Assembly: GCF_008726925.1 (NCBI RefSeq)
Contig: NZ_VYWO01000003.1
Location: 62,001 to 126,000, forward strand
Direction: 5' to 3'
DNA length: 64,000 nt
Source of the DNA: Aerococcus sanguinicola
GTDB lineage: Bacteria; Bacillota; Bacilli; Lactobacillales; Aerococcaceae
The notes under the pieces are model-generated. The model had not been told where the DNA came from. It was given only the letters and a program-made list of their open reading frames with translations, and did no database searches. Position numbers and translations under genes: made by a program. This document shows, piece after piece, positions 24,815 through 33,999 of the stretch. How positions within the stretch are numbered: the stretch's first letter is position 1; each line of letters begins with the position of its first letter.

Positions 24815-26485
24815 GTGAATTCGATTGATGCAAAAGAGTTAATAAATATGATTTCAGTCGGGGCCAAGCGCCTCGAAGACCAGGCGGAATTTGTCAATTC
24901 CTTGAATGTCTTCCCCGTGCCAGATGGGGATACAGGGACCAATATGAGCCTGTCCTTCTCATCCGGTTATGAGCTCGTGAAGACGAACAGTGCCCCAGCT
25001 GTGGGAGAGGTCGCCCAAGACCTGGCCAAGGGACTCTTGATGGGGGCCCGGGGCAACTCCGGCGTCATCCTGTCGCAATTGTTCCGCGGTTTCGCTAAGG
25101 GCTGTGAGGCCAAGGAAGTGCTCTCCGGCCAGGACCTAGCGGAAGCCTTTAACCATGGGGTAGAAACGGCTTATCAGGCCGTGATGAAGCCAGTGGAAGG
25201 GACCATCTTAACGGTGGCTCGGGAAGCAGCCGAAGCGGGGATGGCAGCGGCCAAACAGCAGGATGACCCCATCTATGTTATGGAAGAAGTCCACAAGGGG
25301 GCCGAAGAAGCTCTGATCAAGACCCCTGAACTCCTGCCTGTCCTCAAAGAAGTGGGCGTTGTCGATAGTGGGGGCCAAGGCCTCTTCATCATCTATACCG
25401 GCTTCCTGGAAGCCCTCAAAGGGGAGAAGATTGAGCTGGACGACAAGCTCGGCATGTCCCAGGCGGATGTGACCGAACTGGCCCACCAGGAGAACTACTT
25501 CAAGACCTCCCATGCCGTGTCCAATGAAGACATCACTTATGGCTATTGTACGGAAATCATGGTCAAACTGGGCGAAGGGGAGACCGTGACCGACAGCTTC
25601 GACTATGAGACCTTCCGTAACTTCCTCAATGACCTGGGGGATTCCCTCCTCGTGGTCAATGATGAAGAAGTGGTCAAGGTCCATGTCCACACCGAACACC
25701 CGGGCCAAGTCCTCGAATACGGGCAAAAATTTGGGTCGCTGATTAAGATCAAGGTGGACAATATGCGCCTCCAACACGACACCATCCTTGAAGGCAAGGC
25801 CCAAGCCCAAGCGCCGGCCAAGCCCAAGGAAAAGATTGCCGTGATTGCGGTGGCAGCTGGCCAAGGGATCCAAGACATGTTCCAGAGTCTTGGCGTTTCT
25901 AAGGTCATCAACGGCGGTCAGACCATGAACCCGTCGACCGAAGACATTGTGAAGGCAGCCCAAGAAGTTAATGCTGAAAGCTATTTGATCTTGCCAAACA
26001 ATAAGAATATCTTCATGTCCTCCAAGCAGGCAGCGGATATCCTGGACCAAGAGACCCGCGTGGTGGAATCCAAGTCCATCTCCCAAGGTTTGACGGCGAT
26101 GCTGGGCTACAACCCAGAAGCCAGCTTGGACGACAATGCGGACGCCATGACCAGCGAATTGGCCTATGTCAAGTCCGGTCAGGTGACAACCTCCGTCCGC
26201 GATACCAAGATTGGCGACCTGGAGATCAAGGAAGGCGACTACATGGGCATTGTCGATGGCGACATTATCGGCAGCCAAGCGGACCGTCAGGCGCAAACCC
26301 TAGCGACGGTTGAGGCCATGTTAGACGAAGATTCTGAAATTGTGACCCTCTTCTTTGGTGAAGGGGTGGACCAAGCGGAAGCGGACGCTTTAGCCGAAGA
26401 CCTGGAAGCTAAGCACCCTGACCTTGAGTTCGAGGTCCACGAAGGCAAGCAGCCGGTCTATGCTTATTTGATTTCGGTGGAATAG
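24815..26485 (+). CDS. fakA: Fatty acid kinase catalytic subunit (DhaL/DegV-associated, YloV-like)
   Basis: The protein is 556 residues from the GTG at 24815, preceded by GAGGAGG at 6 bases; the in-frame TTG at 24800 would swallow that RBS. The N-terminal DhaL-type ATP-binding domain has NVFPVPDGDTGTNMSLSFSS, with the aspartates that bind Mg-ATP, and GARGNSGVILSQ. A central FakA family domain and a C-terminal DegV-like segment follow. FakA phosphorylates fatty acids bound to FakB partners, for entry into PlsX/PlsY phospholipid synthesis. plsX and acpP lie 4 kb downstream. Confidence 0.92.
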   Translation: MNSIDAKELINMISVGAKRLEDQAEFVNSLNVFPVPDGDTGTNMSLSFSSGYELVKTNSAPAVGEVAQDLAKGLLMGARGNSGVILSQLFRGFAKGCEAKEVLSGQDLAEAFNHGVETAYQAVMKPVEGTILTVAREAAEAGMAAAKQQDDPIYVMEEVHKGAEEALIKTPELLPVLKEVGVVDSGGQGLFIIYTGFLEALKGEKIELDDKLGMSQADVTELAHQENYFKTSHAVSNEDITYGYCTEIMVKLGEGETVTDSFDYETFRNFLNDLGDSLLVVNDEEVVKVHVHTEHPGQVLEYGQKFGSLIKIKVDNMRLQHDTILEGKAQAQAPAKPKEKIAVIAVAAGQGIQDMFQSLGVSKVINGGQTMNPSTEDIVKAAQEVNAESYLILPNNKNIFMSSKQAADILDQETRVVESKSISQGLTAMLGYNPEASLDDNADAMTSELAYVKSGQVTTSVRDTKIGDLEIKEGDYMGIVDGDIIGSQADRQAQTLATVEAMLDEDSEIVTLFFGEGVDQAEADALAEDLEAKHPDLEFEVHEGKQPVYAYLISVE

Positions 26486-26506
26486 GGCCTGGCTTAATTG
26501 AAACCT

Positions 26507-26684
26507 GCAGTGAGCATACGTTTCGCTTTGATTTTGCCCGTTAAAGAGCCACGGCACCGGCTCGAGCCAAGGTCTCTCGCCTAGCGAGACTCAAAGGGGC
26601 CGTACGGCTATCGCCTACGTCCCCTAATTCGCTTCGCTTGCTTCTACGTGGCTAACGAGCAAAATCAAGCTTCACTTCTGCTCA
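26507..26684 (+). repeat. A element (tip only)
   Basis: L end GCAGTGAGCATACGTTTCGC, R end AAGCTTCACTTCTGCTCA. The tip AGGGGCCGTA/TACGTCCCCT is paired with one internal mismatch. Confidence 0.82.
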
Positions 26685-26792
26685 AAAGGGCAAGGTTAAA
26701 TGGACTTGAAAAACTAGCGCTCTAAACCCGAATGGTGCAATGAGTATACGATAAAAAGTAAACTATTATTTTCGGTCAAATGATTGAAAGAA

Positions 26793-26832
26793 CAAAAGGG
26801 CTTCTGCTGTTTCAGGCGGAGGCCTTTTGTTT
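26793..26832 (+). terminator. Terminator 1 of a duplicated pair
   Basis: CAAAAGGGCTTCTGC/GCGGAGGCCTTTTG with a T-run. Nearly the same sequence recurs at 27375. Confidence 0.8.
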
Positions 26833-26836
26833 TGGG

Positions 26837-27270
26837 CATGGTATTATGAGCATGCGCTCCGCTTTGAAAGTGATCGTTATATGATTAGAGGGTCGAGGAC
26901 GGCTAGTGCCGTCTCGTACTTTATCCGTACGTCGCTGTGCTCCTACGGCTAAAGCAGCACCGGCTCGAGCAGCTTCAGCTCTTGGAGTGAAGCGACTTAG
27001 AGATGAAGTTCAAGGCTGCGCCAGCAGCGTTGCTACACCCTTCTCGCCTAGCGAGACTCAAAGGGGCCGTACGGCTATCGCCTACGTCCCCTAATTCGCT
27101 TCTAGTCGGGTTCGAGGATGCAGAAAGGGCTCCTCTTCGCAAAATCCCATCGAAGGCCTTCAGCCTTCTCTGGTCTTTTACTCCAGAGGTCCCTTTCTCC
27201 CGCATCCTCTCACACCCTGAAACTTGCTTGTTCATGGCTAACGATCACTTTCAAGCTCCACTCCTGCTCA
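26837..27270 (+). repeat. A element with M1, M2, tip and nested B
   Basis: The L end lies just after the terminator (TATTATGAGCATGCGCTCCG) and the R end is TTTCAAGCTCCACTCCTGCT. The arm TTGAAAGTGATCGTTA pairs with TAACGATCACTTTCAA. Confidence 0.88.
27103..27218 (-). repeat. B element nested in an A element
   Basis: TAGTCGGGTTC to CACACCCT, at the same internal site as the copy at 21544 but with different stems (GAGGATGC and AGAAAGGG types). Confidence 0.88.
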
Positions 27271-27374
27271 TAAAGGTATAGCTAAGCTAACAGATAATTC
27301 ATACCATCAAAAAGAAGAATAATATCTTCAATGATTGAAGAGTGTAAGGGCAGTGTCAATGTAAATTGTTGTGG

Positions 27375-27415
27375 TAAAAGGGCTTCTGCTATTTTAGGCG
27401 GAGGCCTTTTTGTTT
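27375..27415 (+). terminator. Terminator 2 of a duplicated pair
   Basis: AAAAGGGCTTCTGC/GCGGAGGCCTTTTT, nearly identical to 26793-26832, with another A-like L end following at 27426. Confidence 0.78.
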
Positions 27416-27425
27416 TGGAAATCGC

Positions 27426-27480
27426 ATGATGAAGCTGCCTTTCGCTTTTGAATTTACCCCGAGTAAAGTCATGCGCCCTG
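27426..27480 (+). repeat. A-element fragment (L end)
   Basis: CATGATGAAGCTGCC followed by TTTCGCTTTTGAATTT resembles the L end after the second terminator. The similarity is then lost. Confidence 0.45.
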
Positions 27481-27571
27481 GCATGAGGTACCCGTTTTGT
27501 ATCTTTTACTCGAGCTGCTGGGGGTCTTCTGTATTTTCAGGGGAATTGCTTGTGGGCGGATCATCATTTAG

Positions 27572-27580
27572 TGTTATAAT
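27572..27580 (+). promoter_or_regulatory. Extended -10 promoter of the luciferase-like gene
   Basis: TGT-TATAAT; the best -35 (TTGCTT) is 23 bp away, so this probably relies on the extended -10. Confidence 0.55.
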
Positions 27581-27644
27581 ACGCTTAATGAGGAAATTGC
27601 TAAGCCCAGTGCTGGTGGGCAGTGGGCGTGGGAGGAATGTTGGA

Positions 27645-28664
27645 ATGAACGGTAAGCAGACAAATATTGGGATTTTGGACTTTATTCCCCGGGATAAGGA
27701 TACAACGGCGGTGGATGCTTTTGATAGCTCGGCCCAGCTGATCCAGTATGCGGACCAGCGCCAGTTAAAGCGCTATTGGTTTGCGGAACACCACAGCACA
27801 CCGTCGATTTTTAGCTCGAGTCCATTCTTATTGACCGCGCACTTTGCCGCGAAGACGGATCAGATCCGTGTGGGGGTAGGCGGCGCTATGGTCAACAACC
27901 AATCGACCTATCAGATGGCGGAGAAGATCCGCACCCTGCAAGCTATGTACCCCAACCGGGTAGATGCGGGCTTGGGCAAGAGTCGGTCAGGGGATGCCAT
28001 GAATGATATCCTGGACCGGGAAAGTTTCCAGTCGGATTTGACCTATGAGGAGAAATTACTGGCGACGGGGGCCTTCCTGACCAGTTCTTTTCCGGAGGGC
28101 CACCCCTATGCCAACCGGCTCTTGATTCCCCACCGGGTGGGGGACCAGCCTGAGCTCTTCATCCTCGCAGGGAGCGCGAATAATGTCCAAGCAGCTGCTG
28201 AGATGGGCTTTGGCCTAAACTACGGGCTCTTTATCAATAGCGACCTGGAGGAGGCCCAGCGCGCGATTGCGACCTACCGGGAACATTTCCGGGCTTCGGC
28301 CTTTTTCAGCCAGCCCCATGTGATTGTCTCCCTCTATGTGGTGACCGCTTATGATGCCAGCCTGCTTCCGGCCTTGGAGACAGCGGTCGATTATTGGAGC
28401 CTGGCCTTTAAGTTCGATAAGCGGTCCGTCTACCAGCTCCTCTCGGTCGAGGACGCGGCAGACTTCCCCTTTGACCAGGAGGAGGCGGCCACTTTAGCCG
28501 CCATGAAGGACCAGAAAGTGGTCGGCACACCCAAGCAGGTGGCCAGCCAGCTCCAGGCCTTGAAGAAGCGACTGGACTGCGATGAATTCATGGTGCTCAA
28601 CCAATTGCCCGCCCATATCTACCGTAAGCAGCTCATCGAAATCATGAGCGAGATAGTGATTTAA
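27645..28664 (+). CDS. Luciferase-like flavin-dependent monooxygenase
   Basis: The protein is 339 residues from MNGKQTNIGILDFIP, with GGAGG 9 bases upstream. The 73 extra in-frame codons before it cross the promoter and a repeat fragment and are not coding. The TIM-barrel bacterial luciferase-like fold is shown by RYWFAEHHSTPS, GGAMVNNQSTYQMAEKIRTL and RVDAGLGKSRSGDAMND. This subgroup (MsnO8-like) uses reduced flavin; the substrate is unknown. It interrupts the usual fakA-recG neighbourhood and is flanked upstream by repeats. recG follows after 52 bases. Confidence 0.85.
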   Translation: MNGKQTNIGILDFIPRDKDTTAVDAFDSSAQLIQYADQRQLKRYWFAEHHSTPSIFSSSPFLLTAHFAAKTDQIRVGVGGAMVNNQSTYQMAEKIRTLQAMYPNRVDAGLGKSRSGDAMNDILDRESFQSDLTYEEKLLATGAFLTSSFPEGHPYANRLLIPHRVGDQPELFILAGSANNVQAAAEMGFGLNYGLFINSDLEEAQRAIATYREHFRASAFFSQPHVIVSLYVVTAYDASLLPALETAVDYWSLAFKFDKRSVYQLLSVEDAADFPFDQEEAATLAAMKDQKVVGTPKQVASQLQALKKRLDCDEFMVLNQLPAHIYRKQLIEIMSEIVI

Positions 28665-28716
28665 GGGCATTTATGTTAGAATTAAAGATGAATACTTAGA
28701 AGGGAAGTGAAGCACG

Positions 28717-30759
28717 ATGTCAAGTCTTTCCGATCCGGTGACTAAGATCCCAGGGGTAGGCCCCAAGACGGCCGAACGCCTGGAAAAAATTGGAATTATC
28801 ACGGTGAAGGACTTGCTCTACCACTTCCCTTTTCGCTATGAGGACTTGTCGGTCAAGGATGTGGCTGAATTAGAGGATGGGCAGAAGGCAACGGTCATGG
28901 GCCGGGTGACCACCCCCGCTGTCGTCGATTATTTCCGCGGTAAGAAGGGGAGCCGGCTGACCTTCACCCTGGCTGTCCAGCACGAGGTCTTGCGGGTGGT
29001 CTTCTTCTACCAGCCCTATCTCAAGGACAAGGTCAAGCCCGGTGAGGACATGATCATCTATGGGAAGTTCGATGCCAAGCGCCAACAGATGATCGGCCAG
29101 CGGATCATTGACCTGGCCCAGTCAGAGGACCTGAGCGAACAAGCCTCGGTCTACCGGCTGACCTCTGGACTCTCCCAGAAGCAATTGGTCAGCTATATCC
29201 GCCAGGCTTGGGAGCTCTATGGCGACCAGGTTCAGGAAGTTCTGCCGGATGAATTGCGCGAGAAGTATGGCCTGGTGACCCACCGCCAGGCCTTGGAGTG
29301 GATGCACTTTCCAGCGGATGGGGCGGCCTCCCGCCAGGCCCGCTACCAGATCAAGTACCAGGAGTTCTTTCTCTATATCCTGCGCATCCAATGGCGGAAG
29401 TTAGTCAAGCGGCGGACCGACCGGGGGATTGCCATCGCTTATGACAACCAGGACCTGGTCCACTTTATCCAGTCCATCCCCTTTGAGCTGACCCAGGGGC
29501 AAAAGCAGGTGGTCAATGAGATCTGTGCAGACCTCCGCCAGCCCTATCAGATGAACCGGCTCCTCCAGGGGGATGTGGGGAGCGGGAAAACGGTGGTGGC
29601 CTTCATTGCCCTCATGGCAGCGGTCTACGGGGGCTACCAGGGGGCCTTCATGGTGCCCACCGAGATCCTGGCCGACCAACACTTCCAATCTGCCCAAAGC
29701 CTCCTGCCTGCTGATGTCAAGCTAGCCTGCCTGACCGGGTCGACCAAGGCCGCCGACCGCCGGCAGATCCTGGATGACTTGGCTAATGAGGACCTGGACC
29801 TGGTGGTTGGGACCCATGCCTTGATCCAAGACGATGTCGACTTCGCCCAGCTTGGCTTCATTATTATTGATGAGCAGCACCGCTTTGGCGTCAAGCAGCG
29901 GGCCCGGTTGATCGAGAAGGGCAAGTGGGCCCTGCCCAATGTCCTCTATATGACGGCGACCCCCATTCCACGGACCCTGGAGATTACGACCATGGGGGAT
30001 ATGGACGTTTCCAAGCTCAAGGAACTCCCCAGCGGCCGCCAGCCCATCACCACGACTTGGTTGCGGCCCAGCCAGGAAGACACTGCCCTCGACCAGCTCG
30101 AAGCTGAGCTCAGGCGGGGGCACCAGGCTTATATCATCTGCCCCCTGATCGCTGAATCAGAGACCCAGGAAGCCCAGAATGCTGAGGAAATCTACCAGCG
30201 CTTTTGTACTTACTTTGCTGGGCGCTTCCAGGTGGGCCTCCTCCATGGTAAAATGTCTAACGAGGACAAGGACCAGGCCATGGCCGACTTCCAGAGCCAG
30301 GCCAGCCAGGTTCTGGTCGCAACGACGGTGGTGGAAGTGGGGGTCAATGTCCCCAATGCGACCTTTATGATGATCCTGGATGCTGACCGCTTCGGCCTCG
30401 CCCAGCTCCACCAACTGCGCGGACGGGTCGGCCGGGGGGATGCCCCGTCCTATTGTGTCTTGATTGCCGACCCCCACACCGAGAACGGCCGGGAGCGGAT
30501 GGCCATTATGACCCAGTCGACGGATGGCTTCTACTTGAGCCAGGCCGACCTGGAACTCAGGGGTGCGGGGGATTACTTTGGCACCAAGCAGAGCGGCCTC
30601 CCTCATTTCAAGCTGGCTGATCCCCTGGCGGATGCGACCATCCTCGAAGCAGCCCGCCAGGATGTGGGCTATTTTATCCCCCATCTGGAGACCCATGCTG
30701 GCGACTATCCTCAGCTGCTGGCCTATCTCAAGGCCCAGGACCAGGACGTCCAGGCCTAA
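28717..30759 (+). CDS. recG: ATP-dependent DNA helicase RecG
   Basis: The 680-residue protein has an N-terminal wedge/OB domain (KIPGVGPKTAERLEKIGI), then the SF2 helicase core with Walker A LLQGDVGSGKTVVAF (about 285), Walker B IIIDEQHRFG and the C-terminal QLRGRVGRG motif VI. It remodels stalled forks and Holliday junctions. Length is normal. It is followed by plsX after 57 bases. Confidence 0.97.
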   Translation: MSSLSDPVTKIPGVGPKTAERLEKIGIITVKDLLYHFPFRYEDLSVKDVAELEDGQKATVMGRVTTPAVVDYFRGKKGSRLTFTLAVQHEVLRVVFFYQPYLKDKVKPGEDMIIYGKFDAKRQQMIGQRIIDLAQSEDLSEQASVYRLTSGLSQKQLVSYIRQAWELYGDQVQEVLPDELREKYGLVTHRQALEWMHFPADGAASRQARYQIKYQEFFLYILRIQWRKLVKRRTDRGIAIAYDNQDLVHFIQSIPFELTQGQKQVVNEICADLRQPYQMNRLLQGDVGSGKTVVAFIALMAAVYGGYQGAFMVPTEILADQHFQSAQSLLPADVKLACLTGSTKAADRRQILDDLANEDLDLVVGTHALIQDDVDFAQLGFIIIDEQHRFGVKQRARLIEKGKWALPNVLYMTATPIPRTLEITTMGDMDVSKLKELPSGRQPITTTWLRPSQEDTALDQLEAELRRGHQAYIICPLIAESETQEAQNAEEIYQRFCTYFAGRFQVGLLHGKMSNEDKDQAMADFQSQASQVLVATTVVEVGVNVPNATFMMILDADRFGLAQLHQLRGRVGRGDAPSYCVLIADPHTENGRERMAIMTQSTDGFYLSQADLELRGAGDYFGTKQSGLPHFKLADPLADATILEAARQDVGYFIPHLETHAGDYPQLLAYLKAQDQDVQA

Positions 30760-30816
30760 CTTACCAAGCGAATCGTGATGAAAAAATCTTAAAACGAAGG
30801 ATAAAAGGAGACAAAA

Positions 30817-31851
30817 ATGAGAATTGCAATTGATGCCATGGGCGGCGACCACGCCCCAGAAGTACCCCTCAGAGGAGCTCTCAAGGCAGCCCAGGAATAC
30901 CCGGACTTAGAGCTCCGAGTTTACGGCCGGCCAGACGACCTGGCCCCCTACCTGCCTGAGAATCTGCCGACCAATATCCAAGTCCTTGCGACCGAGGAAG
31001 TCATCGGGACGGCGGAAGAACCCGTCAAGGCCCTCCGTCAGAAGAAGCAATCGTCCTTAGTCCTTGGCTTAAAGGCCGTGCGTAAGGACCAGGCCGATGC
31101 CTTTATTTCGGCGGGGAATTCCGGTGCCCTAATGGCTGGTGCCTTGATGCAAGTGGGGCGGATGAAGGGCATTAGCCGGCCCGCCTTCCTGGTCAACATG
31201 CCCTGCTTCACGGACTTCAACAAGTCCTGGGTCCTGATCGATGGGGGAGCCAATGTGGACAACAAGCCGGCCCACCTCCACCAGTATGCGCTCATGGGGT
31301 CAGCCTATATGCGGGCGGTCAAAGGGATTGACCAGCCCCGGATTGGCCTCTTGAACAATGGCAAGGAAGCCGGCAAGGGCAACCAATTGACCCAGGCTGC
31401 CTATGAGCTCCTCAGCCAGGAAGAGAACATTCATTTCATTGGGAATGTGGAACCCAGCGAAGTCCTCAACGATGCCTGCGATGTGGTTGTTGCGGATGGT
31501 TTTGCGGCCAACATGGTCCTCAAGAGCCTGGAAGGGGCCAGTAAAGCCTTTGTGACCCTCTTATCCGACACCTTGAAGACAACCTCCTGGAAGAGCAAGC
31601 TGGCTGGTCTCCTGGTGAAAGAAGACCTCAAGCAGACTTTTGCAGGGCTGAACTCAGACAATATCGGAGCTGGGGTCGTCTTTGGCGTCAAGCAGCCTGT
31701 TCTCAAATGCCACGGCTCAGCCAAGGACGATGCCTTCTACTACGCCATCCTACAGGCCCGGCAGATGGTCCAAAGCCAGCTCTATGACCAACTCGCCCAA
31801 GATTTTGAAGCCCTGGCCCAAGCCGACCAAGCGAAGAAAGAGGACGATTAA
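30817..31851 (+). CDS. plsX: Phosphate acyltransferase PlsX
   Basis: The 344-residue protein begins MRIAIDAMGGDHAPEVPL, the diagnostic PlsX N-terminus, and has SAGNSGALMAGALM. It makes acyl-phosphate from acyl-ACP for PlsY. The RBS AAAGGAGA precedes ATG. It is followed immediately by acpP, the carrier it uses, a conserved pairing. Confidence 0.97.
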   Translation: MRIAIDAMGGDHAPEVPLRGALKAAQEYPDLELRVYGRPDDLAPYLPENLPTNIQVLATEEVIGTAEEPVKALRQKKQSSLVLGLKAVRKDQADAFISAGNSGALMAGALMQVGRMKGISRPAFLVNMPCFTDFNKSWVLIDGGANVDNKPAHLHQYALMGSAYMRAVKGIDQPRIGLLNNGKEAGKGNQLTQAAYELLSQEENIHFIGNVEPSEVLNDACDVVVADGFAANMVLKSLEGASKAFVTLLSDTLKTTSWKSKLAGLLVKEDLKQTFAGLNSDNIGAGVVFGVKQPVLKCHGSAKDDAFYYAILQARQMVQSQLYDQLAQDFEALAQADQAKKEDD

Positions 31852-31852
31852 G

Positions 31853-32104
31853 ATGGAAGTCGAATTGAAAGTCTTTCAGATGATTATTGACCGCTACGGG
31901 GTGGAAGCAGAGCGGGTCAGTCGGGACCTGTCCTTTGCTGACGACCTCGGCGCGGATTCCCTGGATGTGGTGGAACTGATTATGGAGCTGGAGGATATCT
32001 TCAGTATCCAGATTCCTGATAGGGAGGTGGAGGCCATTGAGACAGTTGGCGATGTCCTGGACTATATCCGCGAAAACGTCCCCGCCAAGGAGGCCAAACA
32101 CTGA
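31853..32104 (+). CDS. acpP: Acyl carrier protein
   Basis: The 83-residue acidic four-helix protein has the phosphopantetheine site GADSLDVVELIM (Ser in DSL). The start is MEVELKVFQM, one base after the plsX stop, with AAGAGG upstream; the longer open frame is a plsX shadow. Confidence 0.95.
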   Translation: MEVELKVFQMIIDRYGVEAERVSRDLSFADDLGADSLDVVELIMELEDIFSIQIPDREVEAIETVGDVLDYIRENVPAKEAKH

Positions 32105-32112
32105 CCGATAGA

Positions 32113-32158
32113 TAGCGATGGAATGTCCGAGCCCAGCTGGATATTCCATCGCTTAGTC
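32113..32158 (+). terminator. Terminator of plsX-acpP
   Basis: AGCGATGGAATGTCC pairs with GGATATTCCATCGCT, followed by a T-rich but interrupted tail (TAGTCTATTTTATTT). Confidence 0.65.
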
Positions 32159-32409
32159 TATTTTATTTGTAAGAAATTTAACTGTGCTAGTGAGCATCCG
32201 CTCCATCTTGAAAGTGATCGTTAAATATTTAGAGGGTCGAGCACGGCTGGTGCCGTCTCGTACTTTATCCGTACGTCGCTTTGCTCCTACGGCTAAAACA
32301 GCACCGGTTCGGGCAGCTTCAGCTCTTGGAGCGAAGCAACTTAGAGATGAAGTTCAAGGCTGCGCCAGCAGCGTTGCTACATCCTCCTCGCCTAACGAGC
32401 TTCAAAGTT

Positions 32410-32524
32410 AGAGTGTGACAGAAGTCGTTAAGCTCTGAACCACTGGAGCAAAGGGTGGAAGAACCTTGTTAAAGATTCGGCTAAGCTTTGTGAAGTGGAG
32501 TCAGAGCTGACTTCTGGAGCAGAT
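32410..32524 (+). repeat. C module
   Basis: AGAGTGTGACAGAAGTC to GACTTCTGGAGCA. It is B-like in its left end and architecture (CAGAAGTC/GACTTCTG, AGCTCTGA/TCAGAGCT, CCACT/AGTGG) but lacks the GAACCCGACTA right end. Confidence 0.8.
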
Positions 32525-32567
32525 TTGGGCTCGTAACGGCTTACGCCGACGATCCCTAATTCACATC

Positions 32568-32684
32568 TAGTCGGGTTCGGTCTGGCAGCTTTCCTGTCAC
32601 TTCACAAGTCTCCGCCGCAGTCTGTGAGACTGCTCTGGTGACTTGCTCCAGTGAAGGAAAGCTAAGCGCCAGCCCTCACACCCT
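32568..32684 (-). repeat. B element nested in an A element
   Basis: TAGTCGGGTTC to CACACCCT with P1 GGTCTGGC/GCCAGCCC (one mismatch) and P2 AGCTTTCCT/AGGAAAGCT, a third stem set at the same internal A site. Confidence 0.88.
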
Positions 32685-32736
32685 TTTCCTTGCTTGTTCA
32701 TGGCTAACGATCACTTTCAAGTTCCGCTCCTGCTCA

Positions 32737-33040
32737 CAAGTAAATGGCAAAAATACATAAATATTAGTGCTAGAATAAAAATATAAATCAGACTAGCAAA
32801 CGCTGGTTTTGTCTTAGAAGCAGCAATTTTTGAATATAAGAAAAGCGATAATGACCAAAACAACATCAGTTCGACTAGCTTCTGTCTTATAATATATTTG
32901 GTTTATTAATTAAATGAAATACGACCAATTTAGCTTTTTTAAAAGCAAAGGCATATTTATTAGTTGAATTCATAAATTCTTTATTTTATTAGATTTTGAA
33001 ATTGCTGATAGGATTTTATGAATTTAACAATTTATTTTAT
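32737..33040. other. A+T-rich gene-free stretch
   Basis: Roughly 300 bp of A+T-rich sequence between two A elements, with no ORF, terminator or clear promoter that I can support. Confidence 0.5.
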
Positions 33041-33228
33041 GAGCAGGAGTGGAGCGTTGAAGTTGGTCCTTAGCCACGTCTAAGCAAGCAAAGCGAATTA
33101 CGGCTAGTAGGCTAATTCCTTAGCCGTACTAGCCGTTTGAGTCTTGCTAGGCGAGAGACTAAGGCTCGAGCCGGTGCCGTGGCTTTATAAGGACCAAATT
33201 CAACAGCGCAACGGATGCTCATTAGCAC
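33041..33228 (-). repeat. A element (tip only)
   Basis: R end GAGCAGGAGTGGAGCGTTGA, L end ATTCAACAGCGCAACGGATG. Tip ACGGCTAGTA/TACTAGCCGT is perfect; arm TTGGTCCTT/AAGGACCAA is perfect. Confidence 0.9.
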
Positions 33229-33281
33229 AGCTATTATCATAAAAATTCACCCATTACAAAAATAGAAAGCGAGCGATTGCT

Positions 33282-33986
33282 ATGAATTTTGATGCGATTA
33301 AGGATTTATTTGCTAGCCAGTTTGGTTTAAAAATCCAAAACCTGGCTTATTATGAGACAGCCTTCACCCATTCCAGCTATGTGAATGAGAAGAAGCGCGA
33401 AGATTTGACGGACAACGAACGAATCGAGTTTTTAGGGGATGCGGTGATTGAGCTCTTGGTGTCCAACTACCTCTATGCCCACTATCCTGAACTCAAGGAA
33501 GGGGACCTCTCCCGCTTCCGGGCCCGGATTGTCTGTGAAGAGAGCCTGTCCAAGCGCTGCGTGGAAGTCGGCTTTGACCACTTGATCCGCCTGGGCAAGG
33601 GGGAAGAAGCCAACGGGGGCCGTAAACGTCCCGGCCTCCTCTGCGATCTCTACGAAGCCGCCTGTGGAGCCGTCTACAAGGACCTGGGACTCGAAGCAGT
33701 GGAAGTGATCCTGGCTGATAACATCTACCCTAAGATTGAAGCCGGACGTTTTGACCGCCAAGTGGACCCTAAGACCGCTCTCCAGGAAGAACTCCAAAAG
33801 AACGGCGAAATTCAGCTTTCCTATGACTTGATCGAAGCCAGCGGACCAGCCCACAACCGGGTCTTCCGCATGGCGGTCTCCCTCGACGGGCAAGTCATCG
33901 GAGAAGGCCAGGGCCAGTCTAAGAAGGCCGCCCAACAAGCGGCAGCCCAAGAAGCCTTAGACCGCCTAGCCCAAGACAAGCACTAG
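33282..33986 (+). CDS. rnc: Ribonuclease III
   Basis: This 234-residue endonuclease has the signature NERIEFLGDAVIELLVSNYL, catalytic acidic residues and a C-terminal dsRNA-binding domain from about residue 160 (DPKTALQEELQKNGE). It cleaves long RNA duplexes such as rRNA precursors; the A and B repeat transcripts in this genome would be candidate substrates (inference). It heads rnc-smc-cof. Confidence 0.96.
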   Translation: MNFDAIKDLFASQFGLKIQNLAYYETAFTHSSYVNEKKREDLTDNERIEFLGDAVIELLVSNYLYAHYPELKEGDLSRFRARIVCEESLSKRCVEVGFDHLIRLGKGEEANGGRKRPGLLCDLYEAACGAVYKDLGLEAVEVILADNIYPKIEAGRFDRQVDPKTALQEELQKNGEIQLSYDLIEASGPAHNRVFRMAVSLDGQVIGEGQGQSKKAAQQAAAQEALDRLAQDKH

Positions 33987-33999
33987 AAGGGGGCTTTCA

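Larger units (their letters stand above)
32184..32736 (+). repeat. Largest A element: M1, M2, C, tip and nested B
   Basis: The 553-bp copy carries every optional module, in the order L-M1-M2-C-tip-B-R. The arm TTGAAAGTGATCGTTA/TAACGATCACTTTCAA is perfect. Confidence 0.9.

Noticed and set aside
25208..26296. 362-codon minus-strand open frame inside fakA
   Set aside because: Long antisense frames are common here because of codon bias. The protein has no recognisable domain, and fakA is well supported.
26906..27281. Open frames such as MPSRTLSVRRCAPTAK that recur at 32184-32411 and 60987-61373
   Set aside because: They are translations of the M1/M2 modules of A elements, lack RBSs, and the frames are not kept equally among copies. 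The recurrence comes from the noncoding repeat.
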